Part shown: piece by piece, positions 7,465 to 17,789 of the stretch
How the letters are laid out: every line of letters starts with the position of its first letter
How positions within the stretch are numbered: the first letter of the stretch is position 1
Assembly (NCBI GenBank): GCA_023663185.1
Contig: JAMPHY010000019.1
Coordinates: forward strand, 1 to 57,228
DNA from: Clostridiales bacterium
Lineage (GTDB): Bacteria; Bacillota; Clostridia; Lachnospirales; Lachnospiraceae
Length of the DNA: 57,228 nt
Direction: 5' to 3'
Program-made: the position numbers and the translations under genes
The notes under the pieces: generated by a model
The model's database searches: none
What the model was told of the DNA's origin: nothing
The model's input: only the letters and a program-made list of their open reading frames with translations

Positions 7465-8151
7465 TCACCCCTGCAAATCCAAACAATACCCAATCCCCCA
7501 CACCGTTCTAATAAACTCCGGCTCAGCCGGCTCCTTTTCAAGCTTCTCCCTAAGCCATCTAATATGCACAGCCACAGTCGCCGTCTCTGCTTCCGAGAAA
7601 GCCCCCCAGACCTCGTGCAGAAGTTCTTCTTTAGTGATACTGCGGTTCGGATTAGCGCACAAATATGCTAAAAGGTCGAACTCCCTAAGCGCCAGTTTTA
7701 TCTCTTCCCCGTCACGCTCAACCTTCCTTATCCCCGTATCCACTTTAATCCCGCCGAAACAATAAATCCGCCCTTCATCTTCATCGCCATATGTTCTGCG
7801 AATCAGAGCGTTGACTCTGGCAAGCAGCTCCCTTAAAGAATAGGGCTTCGCCAGATAATCGTCGCCGCCCATGTCCAGCCCTCTAATCTTATCGTCCTCG
7901 CTTGTTCTTGCGCTCGCAAAAATGACAGGCACTTTCGATACCCGCCTAAGTTCTTTGCACACTTCAAACCCGCTGCCATCAGGCAGATTGATATCTATAA
8001 GCAATAAATCAAACTGCCTGCCTTCTAATATTTCAAACGCCTGCCCACTGCTAGCCGCAAAATCCACTTCATATCCGTAACTTTCCAGCATATCCCGCGT
8101 AATAGCGGCTAAGTCGCCGTCGTCTTCAATTATAAGTATCTTTCTTTTCAT
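7465..8151 (-). CDS. Response regulator, OmpR family
   Basis: DNA-binding response regulator of 228 aa. The receiver domain (about 1-120) shows the acidic pair in ILIIEDDGD, the phospho-acceptor Asp in LLIDINLPDG, a Ser in IFASAR and the Lys in YLAKPYS. The C-terminal winged helix (about 130-226) has the typical LREFDLLAYL and TVWGIGY segments. I chose the ATG at 8151 because GGGGAG precedes it by 6-7 nt; the longer frame to 8196 would overlap the upstream gene. It is predicted to act with the kinase downstream on the ABC genes. Confidence 0.93.
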   Translation of the reverse strand: MKRKILIIEDDGDLAAITRDMLESYGYEVDFAASSGQAFEILEGRQFDLLLIDINLPDGSGFEVCKELRRVSKVPVIFASARTSEDDKIRGLDMGGDDYLAKPYSLRELLARVNALIRRTYGDEDEGRIYCFGGIKVDTGIRKVERDGEEIKLALREFDLLAYLCANPNRSITKEELLHEVWGAFSEAETATVAVHIRWLREKLEKEPAEPEFIRTVWGIGYCLDLQG

Positions 8152-8165
8152 CTGGGACTCCCCGC

Positions 8166-9455
8166 CTATGCGCGCAAAAACATGCTCATGTACCACGGAA
8201 GATAACGCACCATGCCGTTTTTCTCAACATTCTTATCACAGAATACGATTCCTTCTTTCAGATTCCAGTCTTTATTCTCAAGCACATAATCCAGCGCACT
8301 ATGCTTCATATAATCGTCCCCTGCCCTGACTTCCACGGGAATAACCGTCGTCCCCTTCTGAATTAGGAAATCCAGCTCTCCTTTATTCTTCTCGTTAAAG
8401 TACCTAAGCACAAAACCGTGCGCCGCAAGAATCTGCGCCATCGCATTTTCCAGAATACTGCCCCTATTTATATCAAGGTTATTCTGCAACACTTCAAACT
8501 GCACATTCTCAGAAATCATGGCGCACAAAAGCCCCGAATCCGCAAGATAAAGCTTGAAAAGATTGTCCTTCTGCGTATTTTTGAGCGGGTTTTTCGGTTC
8601 GCCCACGTTATAGCACGGCAGCGTCATGCCCTTATCCACCAGCCTGTCAAAGCATTGCTCGTACCGCTCCATTCTCGCGCTTTTACGGATATCCGCAAGC
8701 ATAAACCGCTTGTTTTCCTTATTAAGCTGGGAAGGAATAAATTCCATGATTTTCTTCATTTTATTCCTGTCAATATTCGTCCCGTTGTTCGACGCAGTAG
8801 AAATATCCTTCATAAAAATATCTAAGATATTCTTCTGTATTTCCAGCGCCTGCGCCATATCATGAGTATCAACAAACGCCTGAACCACTTCCGGCATTCC
8901 GCCCACCACAACATACGCCTTAAAAAGCCGCTTGAGCATCTCATGAACGCTTCCGCTCACTTTCATATTAAAATCATAACATTCCTTGACATATTCGATT
9001 GCCGCTTCCCTGATACCGTTCGCCCATAAAAACTCCTCCAAATCGAGCGGATACAACTCATACACTTCCTCATAATAAAAGGAAGATTCGGGAAATCCCG
9101 CCTCAATACAATCAAACCTTCCATCGTCCACAAACATCTTTACGGCGTTTCTGACTTCCGGACACGCCTGAATTTCATCAAAAAAGATTAGAGTCTTTTC
9201 CGCTTTCAGACTGTTCCCGATATAAGCGGTCAGCCTCGTTATAAGTTCGCGGATATCCGACACTTCCGCAAAAATCTCCCTTGCCTTTTTATCCTCCAAA
9301 AAATTAATTTCCACAAGATTCGTATATTGTTCCTTCCCGAAACGCCGTATACTGTACGTCTTGCCTGTATGTCTGGCTCCGGTCACGAGCAGAGCCTTTT
9401 TCTTCTTTTTCTGTTTCCACTCCTTCAAGTAGTTTGATATTTTTCTTTCTAACAC
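8166..9455 (-). CDS. ATP-binding protein, AAA_14/DUF4143 family
   Basis: Member of the widespread AAA_14 plus DUF4143 ATPase family, whose cellular role is not established. The N-terminal P-loop is GARHTGKT, followed by a Walker B FFDEIQ. The C-terminal DUF4143 part carries a restriction-endonuclease-like ELDFL...PVEV pattern. At 429 aa it has normal length. The start is GTG at 9455 with AGGAG about 11 nt upstream. Only 14 nt separate it from the response regulator, so the two may share a transcript, but no functional link is known. Confidence 0.85.
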   Translation of the reverse strand: MLERKISNYLKEWKQKKKKKALLVTGARHTGKTYSIRRFGKEQYTNLVEINFLEDKKAREIFAEVSDIRELITRLTAYIGNSLKAEKTLIFFDEIQACPEVRNAVKMFVDDGRFDCIEAGFPESSFYYEEVYELYPLDLEEFLWANGIREAAIEYVKECYDFNMKVSGSVHEMLKRLFKAYVVVGGMPEVVQAFVDTHDMAQALEIQKNILDIFMKDISTASNNGTNIDRNKMKKIMEFIPSQLNKENKRFMLADIRKSARMERYEQCFDRLVDKGMTLPCYNVGEPKNPLKNTQKDNLFKLYLADSGLLCAMISENVQFEVLQNNLDINRGSILENAMAQILAAHGFVLRYFNEKNKGELDFLIQKGTTVIPVEVRAGDDYMKHSALDYVLENKDWNLKEGIVFCDKNVEKNGMVRYLPWYMSMFLRA

Positions 9456-9703
9456 TATTAATCACTCTCCTATATTGCATACGCGACGTTTTTCTCATTA
9501 TATCACAAACAATTCCAACAGGCAACAGTCAGAATTTTCAATATAAATAATAACAGTTCACCCTGCGTCCATATCATCATAAATTAAACTATTCAAATAA
9601 AAGGCACAATATTCTGTTGCCATATTTTTTATACTGTGTTATTTTAAATATATAAGCTTGCATGATATTATATGAGTATGGGAAAGGTATAAAAGGCATA
9701 GCG

Positions 9704-10183
9704 ATGGAAAGAAGATTTGAATTTAAAGCACAGAATAAAAGAACAATGAACAGGACAGTAACAGGGACTTCTAAAATCAAAAGTCTCACAGGGTATTTTC
9801 CGCCGGACGAAAGCATATTATGTCTTGGGCGGTTAAAGACTCTGTTCGGCAAGCCTTTATATGTAACGAAAGATTTAGATAATCAATATGGTTACTGCAT
9901 ATTAGCCACAGATAAAGACGGAAAAGAAGTCTATCTTCAGGTTTACAGCGGTCCCAGCGGCCCGTCAATCGGTGGAAACCATGATGCCGACAGCCTGGCG
10001 GCAGCCGACGAACTGGTAGAATTTGTTGCCGCTGCCGAAGCGTCCGATTATGAATATGAGGGCTATTATTTAGACGGTCCTTGCAGCGTCAAATATAGCG
10101 TCCGTAATGGCGTACCAACCATGGAAGAAAATGAGCTTTCAGATGAAGAATATCAGAAAGCCTATAAGGAAATTTACGGCTAA
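9704..10183 (+). CDS. Hypothetical protein
   Basis: I do not recognise this protein of about 160 aa. It is soluble, with a basic N-terminus and an acidic C-terminus, and shows no signal peptide or membrane helix. The middle contains a Gly/Ser/Pro-rich YSGPSGPSIGG segment. I chose the ATG at 9704 (MERRFEF) because AAAAGG precedes it by 7 nt; the in-frame ATG at 9662 has no ribosome binding site. It stands alone between two minus-strand genes, convergent with the 662-aa secreted protein gene. Confidence 0.7.
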   Translation: MERRFEFKAQNKRTMNRTVTGTSKIKSLTGYFPPDESILCLGRLKTLFGKPLYVTKDLDNQYGYCILATDKDGKEVYLQVYSGPSGPSIGGNHDADSLAAADELVEFVAAAEASDYEYEGYYLDGPCSVKYSVRNGVPTMEENELSDEEYQKAYKEIYG

Positions 10184-10201
10184 TAGGCACTATTTCTAAC
10201 T

Positions 10202-12190
10202 TCAGCTCCCGCTTATGCCGTCTCTGCAAAATTTCCATACAATCTGTCCGTCTTTCAATTTCTTATTTACCTGATTCCACTCACGGTTTGGAAACAGGCA
10301 TTCATTCTGAGCATTATATGTAGACCAGATACTGTTTTCATCATGCCAAGGCAGCTCCTGTTCCGGCAAAGTAACCTTGATTTCATTCTTTATGGTCTGA
10401 TTATCTGTATAAAAATACTCGCCACAGACAATTTCTATATCACCATTTTCCTTTTCTGTTTCACTTTCTGCCGCAAGCTCTCCGCTAAGCTTCCATTCCC
10501 CGTCCCTGTATGTAAACATTTTCTCCTTGACTTCATCATCGCCGTAAAAAAATATCAGTGAGGACAACTCCTCATTCCATATGGGCGAATCAAGGGCTGT
10601 ATCCCACGGCAGCGGCTTTGCTTCATATGTTATTTTTTCATTATTCCAAATTAAAAAGATTAACTCTGTAAAGCGTTCAGCATGTCCTTCCACATAAGAA
10701 GAGCACAATATTATATCAGAAAAATCATCACTGGAAATATCTTTAACCCAATATACCTCCTCCATGCAAATCGGATAGTCGGTAAAAATCTGGCTTGATA
10801 CGGTATTTCCTTCCTCATCTTTTACAACCAGCCGATAATCTGCATATCCGCTATATAAATCCGACGGAGTCATATTAACCGAACTAATTCTTTCAAAGGC
10901 GGCAAGATAAGTATGCTCTCCATATGTAATTATTTCTTCCCAAACTGTTTCAAACTCCTGCCATGCCTCCTGAGATTCTTTAACTGTTTTCTCTATCGAA
11001 GCGTAAAGCTTAGGGGTATTGTCTTCCCGCCTCAAAAAACGCACTTCTTCAAGCATATCTAACAGCTCATCGCGCTTAATCCATACACATCTGCCGCTAT
11101 AAAGCGGTCTGCCGTCTTGCTCCCATGTTTCTACGGGAATGTACGCCACTTTGCCTGTTTCTAATTCCTCCACATACCAGCCGGGAGCAATTTTTTTCCA
11201 TCTGTTATAAAGCGAATTGAATTTATCCAGCTTTTCATCGGGAAGCTCCATCCATATATCATTCAGAACTATATTTCCCGTGCAATACGCAAGATATTTT
11301 CCATCGGGAGAATAAGTTGTGCCATACATAAATTCCCCTATTTTCTCCATGTTTCCATCAGGATAAGTCATTTTATAAGTAACGTCTCCATTTGAAAATA
11401 CCAGCCAGCCTTCTTCTGCATTTCCTACTATTTGCGATATTTCAATAGGCCAGTCACTATCAATATCCTTTATTTTTATATCATGCAGCAAGTCCCAGTT
11501 ATCCATATCGTATATCTTTATGGAATCGTTACTCTTTTCAGATATTGCAAGCAGTTTTCCATATTCATCAATGCAGCTTACCGCTGTTCTTTCCTCTACA
11601 ATATAATGTCCCCATATGTCAGCAATCAAATCTTTAGCTATGTACCACTTCTCCCTGTCCATCACTTCATATGACTCACTATTTTCCGTTTTTTTCAATG
11701 TAAAAGTCATAGAATCATCGTAAATGTACTCTTCCCTTTGTGCTATTTCTTTATTCTGATAATATAATCGGTCTACATAATCCGTATGTATCGCCGCAGT
11801 ATACTGCCTTGATATCACCCATTCCAAGTCCGGCGACACGTTTTGTATATGCGGCGTTACATTTGACTCCCACTCCTCATGGGTATTCAGGTTCAGTTTA
11901 CTTCCTACCATTTTGTCATTCAGCAGAAAATATATTTCTTCCCCTTCTTTCGCCGTCTTAACAAAGTCGCCGTAAATTCCATACCTGTAATAGTCTGAGG
12001 TAACTCCATACCCTACGTCTGTCTCCAGAAACAGACAGTAATCCATCTTAGAAAATCCGTCAAATATAGGCGCTTTGGCACTAGCCTTAGCCCGAATGCA
12101 AAGTAATATTACTGCCAATGCTATCAATATGGCTCCGGCTATTTTTATTCTGGTCATTCTTATCTTTGATTTAATCATTTTAATAACCAA
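10202..12190 (-). CDS. Membrane-anchored hypothetical protein with propeller-like repeats
   Basis: A 662-aa protein with an N-terminal hydrophobic helix (about residues 14-31) that would anchor it to the membrane or act as a signal peptide; the rest is predicted to be outside. The segment TYSPDGKYLAYCTG resembles a TolB/WD40-type blade, and several other stretches are rich in Trp, Tyr and Asp as in beta-propellers. No catalytic motif is recognised. The start may be TTG at 12190 (AAAGGG about 7 nt before) or ATG at 12178. The function is unknown; the propeller idea is inference. Confidence 0.7.
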   Translation of the reverse strand: MVIKMIKSKIRMTRIKIAGAILIALAVILLCIRAKASAKAPIFDGFSKMDYCLFLETDVGYGVTSDYYRYGIYGDFVKTAKEGEEIYFLLNDKMVGSKLNLNTHEEWESNVTPHIQNVSPDLEWVISRQYTAAIHTDYVDRLYYQNKEIAQREEYIYDDSMTFTLKKTENSESYEVMDREKWYIAKDLIADIWGHYIVEERTAVSCIDEYGKLLAISEKSNDSIKIYDMDNWDLLHDIKIKDIDSDWPIEISQIVGNAEEGWLVFSNGDVTYKMTYPDGNMEKIGEFMYGTTYSPDGKYLAYCTGNIVLNDIWMELPDEKLDKFNSLYNRWKKIAPGWYVEELETGKVAYIPVETWEQDGRPLYSGRCVWIKRDELLDMLEEVRFLRREDNTPKLYASIEKTVKESQEAWQEFETVWEEIITYGEHTYLAAFERISSVNMTPSDLYSGYADYRLVVKDEEGNTVSSQIFTDYPICMEEVYWVKDISSDDFSDIILCSSYVEGHAERFTELIFLIWNNEKITYEAKPLPWDTALDSPIWNEELSSLIFFYGDDEVKEKMFTYRDGEWKLSGELAAESETEKENGDIEIVCGEYFYTDNQTIKNEIKVTLPEQELPWHDENSIWSTYNAQNECLFPNREWNQVNKKLKDGQIVWKFCRDGISGS

Positions 12191-12282
12191 CCGTGTCCCT
12201 TTCCCAGCACAAATCTTCTTTAATTACCATATCATTTATATATAAATATCTTTATATCAAGCCATTCCTAAATGCCATATTT

Positions 12283-12313
12283 CAAAAATCCCCACCGGGA
12301 ATTTCCGATGGGG
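12283..12313 (-). terminator. Rho-independent terminator of the lipoprotein gene
   Basis: On the minus strand, CCCCATCGG and CCGGTGGGG form a stem with a short loop, followed by ATTTTTG. It lies 36 nt past the stop codon of the lipoprotein gene. Confidence 0.85.
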
Positions 12314-12348
12314 ATATGTAAATTATTTTTCTGTTTTACTAAATAAGT

Positions 12349-12999
12349 TTAATAACCTAATGCGCTGTTTGCATCATCAAGGTCGAAGAATATTTCTTCA
12401 AGATTTGCAAGGTCAGTCGAACTTGGCGTCCAAACATTATCTACAAGTGAAACCTTGACAGTAGCTGTCTGAGGCTCATCATAGGTTGCTGTCTTAATAG
12501 AGTCTGCTATGCAATCCTTAAGTAAATTAATAATCCACTCCATTGCCTCTTCTTCGGTTGCGCCCATCATATCTGCGCTTCCGTTAATAATCTCATTCAT
12601 GTACTGTTCCATAGCCGGCTCAAATACATTGAACTGCTCATATGTTACTGTTACGATGTAAGAACCGTCGTCCTGCTTTTCAGCCTTATCAACAGTATAC
12701 TTAGCTCCTGCAAGAACATCTTTAAATACCTGTCTGTACTCTTCTTCCTGCTCTGCTGAAAGAGATTCACCCATTCCTGAAACCATTGCGTCTACTTCTG
12801 CGTCAATTCCCTCTTCATAGATTTCCGCTGCTTCTTCAGCAGTTGCAATCTTCATTGATACAAGCTGGCTGGAATCATTCTTATAAGAATTGTCCAATAA
12901 AGCCTGTACATATGCTGCTGCATCAAATGAAGCTCCGCAGCCTCCGAGTACACTCATTACCATAATACATGCAAGAATAATTGAAAGTTTCTTTTTCAT
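12349..12999 (-). CDS. Lipoprotein of unknown function
   Basis: A 216-aa secreted lipoprotein. The N-terminus has a Lys-rich start, a hydrophobic stretch and the lipobox VLGGC, so it should be cut and lipid-modified at Cys 21. The mature part is acidic and helical, with an AEEAAEIYEEGIDAEVDAM region and a later EEEAMEWIINLL helix. It resembles the DUF5105-type lipoproteins common in Clostridia, though I am not sure of the family. A strong GGGAGGA precedes the ATG. A separate terminator follows, so it is probably a single-gene unit. Confidence 0.82.
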   Translation of the reverse strand: MKKKLSIILACIMVMSVLGGCGASFDAAAYVQALLDNSYKNDSSQLVSMKIATAEEAAEIYEEGIDAEVDAMVSGMGESLSAEQEEEYRQVFKDVLAGAKYTVDKAEKQDDGSYIVTVTYEQFNVFEPAMEQYMNEIINGSADMMGATEEEAMEWIINLLKDCIADSIKTATYDEPQTATVKVSLVDNVWTPSSTDLANLEEIFFDLDDANSALGY

Positions 13000-13154
13000 C
13001 TGTCTATTTCCTCCCTAGATATTGGCAGTACCAAAACTGCTCTTATATAAATAACAATAAATAAGATATCAGCTTTTTTATTCCTTGTCAATATCGAAAC
13101 AGAAAATTTTACATCAACTTTATGCCAAATTCTTACGTCATGCAATATATGGCT

Positions 13155-14192
13155 TTATTTACCACTATTAATAAGCTCTTTTAACCTGCTTATTTCCCGT
13201 ACAGGACGGTCAAGCCCTTCGCCTTCCTTTACATTCCATTCCTCGCGGCATATCAGGGCAACATTCTCCCACGCCTGAATTGCTTCCTCATATTTTCCCT
13301 GAATTTCATATATCTGCGCTATAGAAATCCAGTAGTCCGTATAACGAGGTTTAGGCTGCAGCTCAAGCGCCTTCTTATAATAAACAACCGCTTCGTCATA
13401 ACGGCAGATATGCGCAAGGCTGTCCGCCATGCAAAACTGTGCCAGCCAGTCATTTGCAAATTGTTCTGACATTTTCTTCCAGATTTCCAGCGCATGCTCA
13501 TGCTCGCCCCTTGTCCATGCAATCTGCCCTTGATAGAGCGGGATACGGCATGACGAATCCATAGGCGCAAGTTTATCGAGAACTTCCTGCGCTTCGTCAC
13601 ATCTGTTATCGGCAATCAGTTCGTCCATCAACCACAGATAACCTCTGGCATATTTTGGATTTTTCCCGACAAAATCCTGATAAAATCTGATACGCTCCGT
13701 ATGGCTTGCCATATTCCAGTCGGAATATGTCCCCCGCTGCGCTTCACACAGATTTTTATGATTGTCTTTGTTTTCCGGCTCAAGCAGCAATGCTTCTTTG
13801 GCGTAATACTCCGCTAAAGAATGGTATTCCGCCGCTTTTGAATTATAAAGGGCGCTGATTAGCGTCAGGCATTGCGGCATACATTCTTTTTGTGCCAGCT
13901 TATTCTGTAAAAAGTTCTGCGCATACTCAAAATCCGCCTTGTCTATAACTCGCTTTGTATCCACCATGTTCTCAATGCGCTGCAGATGCTTTTGGTCTGT
14001 CATTTCAAACAGTTCGTCAATCGTAACTCCGAAATATACGGATATTTCCGGCAAAAGCTGAATGTCCGGCAGCGTAACATTATTCTCCCATTTAGAAACC
14101 GCCTGCGGCGAAATGTTTAAATATGCAGCAAACTGTTCCTGTGTTACGGCTCTTTGCAGCCGCAGTTCTTTCATTTTTTTACCAAAGTTCAT
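13155..14192 (-). CDS. XRE-family regulator with TPR-like repeats
   Basis: The N-terminal 60 residues are a helix-turn-helix of the XRE/Cro type (VTQEQFAAYLNISPQAVSKW). The remaining 280 or so residues are helical repeats of the TPR kind; the clearest is DEAVVYYKKALELQP followed by a second EEAIQAWENVA unit. Such proteins bind DNA through the first part and often a peptide or partner protein through the TPRs. I chose the ATG at 14192 because AAAGGAG precedes it by 8 nt. The neighbours do not reveal a target. Confidence 0.85.
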   Translation of the reverse strand: MNFGKKMKELRLQRAVTQEQFAAYLNISPQAVSKWENNVTLPDIQLLPEISVYFGVTIDELFEMTDQKHLQRIENMVDTKRVIDKADFEYAQNFLQNKLAQKECMPQCLTLISALYNSKAAEYHSLAEYYAKEALLLEPENKDNHKNLCEAQRGTYSDWNMASHTERIRFYQDFVGKNPKYARGYLWLMDELIADNRCDEAQEVLDKLAPMDSSCRIPLYQGQIAWTRGEHEHALEIWKKMSEQFANDWLAQFCMADSLAHICRYDEAVVYYKKALELQPKPRYTDYWISIAQIYEIQGKYEEAIQAWENVALICREEWNVKEGEGLDRPVREISRLKELINSGK

Positions 14193-14289
14193 AAATATGT
14201 CTCCTTTCGCAGCCGGCATTTAATATATGCGCGGCTGTCTACATTAGGATAACATATTTACATCTTCTTACAATGACCGTGTAGGAAAG

Positions 14290-14314
14290 TCGGCTCTACT
14301 GAAGGTTGAGCCGA
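14290..14314 (-). terminator. Weak terminator-like hairpin after prfA
   Basis: Seven-bp stem TCGGCTC/GAGCCGA with an 11-nt loop, 18 nt past the prfA stop on the minus strand. The following CTTTCC is a poor U-run, so it may be only a 3'-end stabiliser. Confidence 0.45.
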
Positions 14315-14331
14315 AGAAATTTGCCAACCCT

Positions 14332-15408
14332 TCAATTCTCATTCATCTTCGCCAGCTTCGCCGCTTGGTCGGCTGCAATGCAGGCGTCGAGAATTTCCTG
14401 AATATCGCCGTCCATTACTTTATCCAATTTATATAATGTCAGGTTAATCCGATGGTCAGTCACGCGCCCCTGCGGGAAATTATATGTCCTTATTTTCTCA
14501 GAACGGTCTCCCGTACCTATCTGGCTTCTGCGCAGCTCCGCCTCTGCGTCATGCCTCTGCTGCTGCTCGATATCATAAAGCTTCGCTTTAAGCAGCGCAA
14601 ATGCCTTCGCCTTATTCTGAATCTGGGATTTCTCCGTCTGGCTGTATACCACTATGCCCGTAGGATAGTGTGTCAGGCGCACCGCCGAGTCGGTTGTATT
14701 AACGCACTGTCCGCCATTTCCGGAAGCACGCATTACATCTATTCGTATGTCTTTATCTTCAATTACGATATCTATATCATCATCGACTTCCGGCATAACA
14801 GCCACGCTGATAGTCGAGGTATGAATACGTCCGCCCGATTCCGTTTCCGGCACACGCTGTACGCGATGTACTCCGCTTTCATATTTTAATACGGAATATG
14901 CTCCCTGTCCCGTTACCATAAAAGTAACGCTTTTCATTCCGCCGATTCCGATTTCCTCTGCCTCTACCGTCTCTACTTTCCAACGCCTTCCCTCTGCATA
15001 GTGGACATACATACGATATATTTCCGCCGCAAAAAGCGCCGCCTCGTCTCCGCCCGCGCCTGCGCGTATCTCCACGATAACGTTCTTTTCGTCATTGGGA
15101 TCTTTAGGTAAAAGCAGTATCTTAAGCTCGTTTTCAAGCTCCTCTACTCTTTTTCTTGAGGCGGAAAGTTCGTCTTTTAACATCTCCCGCATTTCCTCAT
15201 CAGACTCACTCTCCAACATAACGATACTGTCCTCAATATCCTGATTGCACTTCCGATACTCCTTATACGCATTCACAATCGGAGTCAACTCGCTCTGCTC
15301 CTTCATTAAAGCGCGAAACCTCTCCTGATTATTAGCTATGGAAGGCTCGCTCAATTCATTCATTATCTCTTCAAATTTTCTTAAAAGGTCATCTAATTTA
15401 TCAAACAT
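14332..15408 (-). CDS. prfA: Peptide chain release factor 1
   Basis: Class I release factor that reads UAA and UAG in the ribosomal A site and triggers peptide release. The GGQ motif is present in [13 protein letters not shown], where the Gln is the target of PrmC methylation. The codon-recognition tripeptide region reads [13 protein letters not shown] (a PxT form, as in RF1). The length of 358 aa is normal. I chose the ATG at 15408 (MFDKLDD) because GAGGGG precedes it. The gene follows prmC by 13 nt, so the enzyme and its substrate are co-expressed. Confidence 0.97.
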   Translation of the reverse strand: MFDKLDDLLRKFEEIMNELSEPSIANNQERFRALMKEQSELTPIVNAYKEYRKCNQDIEDSIVMLESESDEEMREMLKDELSASRKRVEELENELKILLLPKDPNDEKNVIVEIRAGAGGDEAALFAAEIYRMYVHYAEGRRWKVETVEAEEIGIGGMKSVTFMVTGQGAYSVLKYESGVHRVQRVPETESGGRIHTSTISVAVMPEVDDDIDIVIEDKDIRIDVMRASGNGGQCVNTTDSAVRLTHYPTGIVVYSQTEKSQIQNKAKAFALLKAKLYDIEQQQRHDAEAELRRSQIGTGDRSEKIRTYNFPQGRVTDHRINLTLYKLDKVMDGDIQEILDACIAADQAAKLAKMNEN

Positions 15409-15421
15409 CTCTCTATCCCCT

Positions 15422-16276
15422 CTAATTCCATGTTCCATGCACCACGCGGTCAAGTCCCGCAAAATCTTTAACTACCTGCACATCTGTGTATCCGGCGTCT
15501 TCCATCATAGACTTCACATCTGCCGCCTGCTCGCACCCTATTTCAAAAAAAAGCCCGCCGCCTCCGCTCAGATAATCTCCTGCCCGCTCTATTATTTTAC
15601 GGTAAAAAAACAGACCGTCCGCTTTTCCGTCCAATGCCAAATGCGGCTCATATTCTTTTACTTCTTCCATTAGTGTTTCAATAATGCCGCTTTTTATATA
15701 TGGCGGATTGGATACAATTATTTCAAACTGTTTATTTTCAAACTTTTCAAATAAATCGCCCTGTATAAAGTCTACGTTCAATTCGGGCTTTTGCAGTTTC
15801 AATTTATCGGCGTTCTTCCTTGCTACGCTAAGCGCCTCATTTGATATATCCACGCCTACTCCGTTACAGTCGTTGGAATAATACAGCAGACTAAGCAGTA
15901 TACAGCCCGAACCGGTACACATATCCAAAATACGCATTCCATCATGCAGATACCGCATTACTTCTTCCACCAATATCTCTGTATCCTGCCTCGGTATCAG
16001 TACATTTTTATCTACCTGAAATTCCAAGCCCATAAATTCTTGGACGCCTGTGATATACTGCAAGGGAACGTGTTTCTTCCTTGTGGAAATATGGTTTACA
16101 TAACATTCGTATTCTTTCTCCGATACCTCTCGCTCAGAATGTACAAGCAGCGTATTTCTATCAGTTCCGCATACATACTCAAGCAGCAGTCTTGCGTCCA
16201 GCGCGGCTTCCTCGATTCCCGCCTCCACAAGCTGTCCCTCACCCCACGTATAAATTTGTCCATAATTTAAAGCCAT
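15422..16276 (-). CDS. prmC: Release factor glutamine methyltransferase
   Basis: S-adenosylmethionine-dependent methyltransferase that modifies the Gln of the GGQ motif in release factors. The SAM-binding loop is DMCTGSGCI and the catalytic motif is SNPPYI. An N-terminal helical domain (about 1-90) precedes the Rossmann fold. At 284 aa it has the usual length. The start has AGGTG six nt upstream. It sits directly before prfA, the conserved arrangement in Firmicutes. Confidence 0.96.
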   Translation of the reverse strand: MALNYGQIYTWGEGQLVEAGIEEAALDARLLLEYVCGTDRNTLLVHSEREVSEKEYECYVNHISTRKKHVPLQYITGVQEFMGLEFQVDKNVLIPRQDTEILVEEVMRYLHDGMRILDMCTGSGCILLSLLYYSNDCNGVGVDISNEALSVARKNADKLKLQKPELNVDFIQGDLFEKFENKQFEIIVSNPPYIKSGIIETLMEEVKEYEPHLALDGKADGLFFYRKIIERAGDYLSGGGGLFFEIGCEQAADVKSMMEDAGYTDVQVVKDFAGLDRVVHGTWN

Positions 16277-16343
16277 AGATTACACCTGCCAGACCGTCAC
16301 AGCTTCATCATATATTCGACATTCTATTTTCTCTTAATCATTC

Positions 16344-17729
16344 TCACTTTTTCTTATTATTTCTTTTCCTCTTTCGATTACTGTTAGAACTCTGCGCGGA
16401 TTTGTTTTTAGTTTCAGCTTTAGGTCGCTTTGTCTGTGCAGAACTGCCTTTCGACACTGTCTTCGGCTCCTCTGCCGACGCTGGTTCTGTCTTAACTTCC
16501 AGTTCTATCGCTAATTCAGAAGATAGCTCAACATCTGTCTTGACTTCATGTTCAATCTCAACCTTTTCACTTTCTGCCTCAACCTGAGCCTCAGGTTCAG
16601 AAGCTATTTCAACTTCATCATCTGCCTGAACTTCTACCTCAACCGACGGCTCAATCTCTACCTCAACTCCTTCACTTTCAGCCTCAGCCTCATACTCCGC
16701 TTCTTCATCAGCTTCTGTTTTCGGCACTTCCCATTCATCATCGTCAGACGGCTCTTCGTCCGACAACCACGAATCGTCCACTTCGTAACCGAATACATCA
16801 TATAAATATGCCTTCCAGTCGAATACAGCCTCTACCGCCGCAATCGCTACTTCCACCATACTTTCATCGGGTTCCCTTGTTGTCAAGCCCTGCAGCAGCA
16901 TACCGGGCGCAGAAATAATCTTGACAAGAATATTGTCGCTTCTTCCCGCCAATCTGATAACTTCATATGAAATACCCGCAATAACCGGAATAAGCGCTAT
17001 ACGAAGCAGCACTTTATGAACCGGATTTTCAACCCTTATAAAGAAAAACAGCACAATACTAATCAGCATAACCAGCAGCATAAAACTGGTTCCACATCTT
17101 TTATGCCTTTTGGAGCTTCTCATTACATTATGAACTGTAAGCGGACGCCCCTTTTCAATACAATTAATACACTTATGCTCCGCCCCATGATATCTGTAAA
17201 GCCTTCTGATATCCTTCATAAGCGATATACTTAACACATAGGCAATAAAAATGACAATACGGATAACGCCCTCGATAATCGCCATCAAAGAATCATTCCT
17301 AATATATCCCTGAAACAGCGACGTCAGATACCACGGCAGCACCATAAAAATTGCAACGGCAAGCACTATGGAAAAAATTGTGACTATTCCGGTAAGAATT
17401 TTTTCAGAATTACCGCCGGACACTTTATTAAGCGCCTTATCAGCCGCCTTATCCGTTGCGCCCTCATCTTCATAAAATTCCGCAGAAAAATTCAGACTTT
17501 TCATGCCTAAAATCATCGAATCAATAAAATTAAAGACGCCTCTTATAAAAGGAATTTTAAGCAGCACACTTTCGTGTATAATACTTTGATAAGTATCCAC
17601 TTCTACCTCAATCTGTCCATCTGGTTTACGGACAGCCACCGCATACTTATCTTTATTTTTCATCATAATGCCTTCTAAAACAGCCTGACCGCCTATTCCC
17701 GAAGACTGCCTGCGTTTCTTTTTTCTCAA
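16344..17729 (-). CDS. DUF1385 membrane protein (YqhQ-like) with acidic tail
   Basis: Membrane protein of the DUF1385 family, related to Bacillus YqhQ; the exact function is not established. The conserved N-terminus GIGGQAVLEGIMM is present, followed by helices at about 105-130, 145-165, 215-235 and 240-260, and by the family segment YHGAEHKCINCIE. The first 320 or so residues match the family. The last 140 are a Glu/Val/Ala-rich repetitive acidic tail ending in a basic Lys/Arg-rich stretch. The start is TTG at 17729 with GGAGG 8 nt before it. The neighbours rpmE and prmC are its usual partners. Confidence 0.9.
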   Translation of the reverse strand: MRKKKRRQSSGIGGQAVLEGIMMKNKDKYAVAVRKPDGQIEVEVDTYQSIIHESVLLKIPFIRGVFNFIDSMILGMKSLNFSAEFYEDEGATDKAADKALNKVSGGNSEKILTGIVTIFSIVLAVAIFMVLPWYLTSLFQGYIRNDSLMAIIEGVIRIVIFIAYVLSISLMKDIRRLYRYHGAEHKCINCIEKGRPLTVHNVMRSSKRHKRCGTSFMLLVMLISIVLFFFIRVENPVHKVLLRIALIPVIAGISYEVIRLAGRSDNILVKIISAPGMLLQGLTTREPDESMVEVAIAAVEAVFDWKAYLYDVFGYEVDDSWLSDEEPSDDDEWEVPKTEADEEAEYEAEAESEGVEVEIEPSVEVEVQADDEVEIASEPEAQVEAESEKVEIEHEVKTDVELSSELAIELEVKTEPASAEEPKTVSKGSSAQTKRPKAETKNKSAQSSNSNRKRKRNNKKK

Positions 17730-17789
17730 TTTACATGCCTCCGTAAAATTGAAAGGTTGAGATATTCACCCCAACCTTTCCCAAGTAAA

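Noticed and set aside
9304-9525. 73-aa minus-strand frame over the start of the AAA_14/DUF4143 gene
   Set aside because: It overlaps the P-loop coding region in another frame and has no family resemblance or ribosome binding site.
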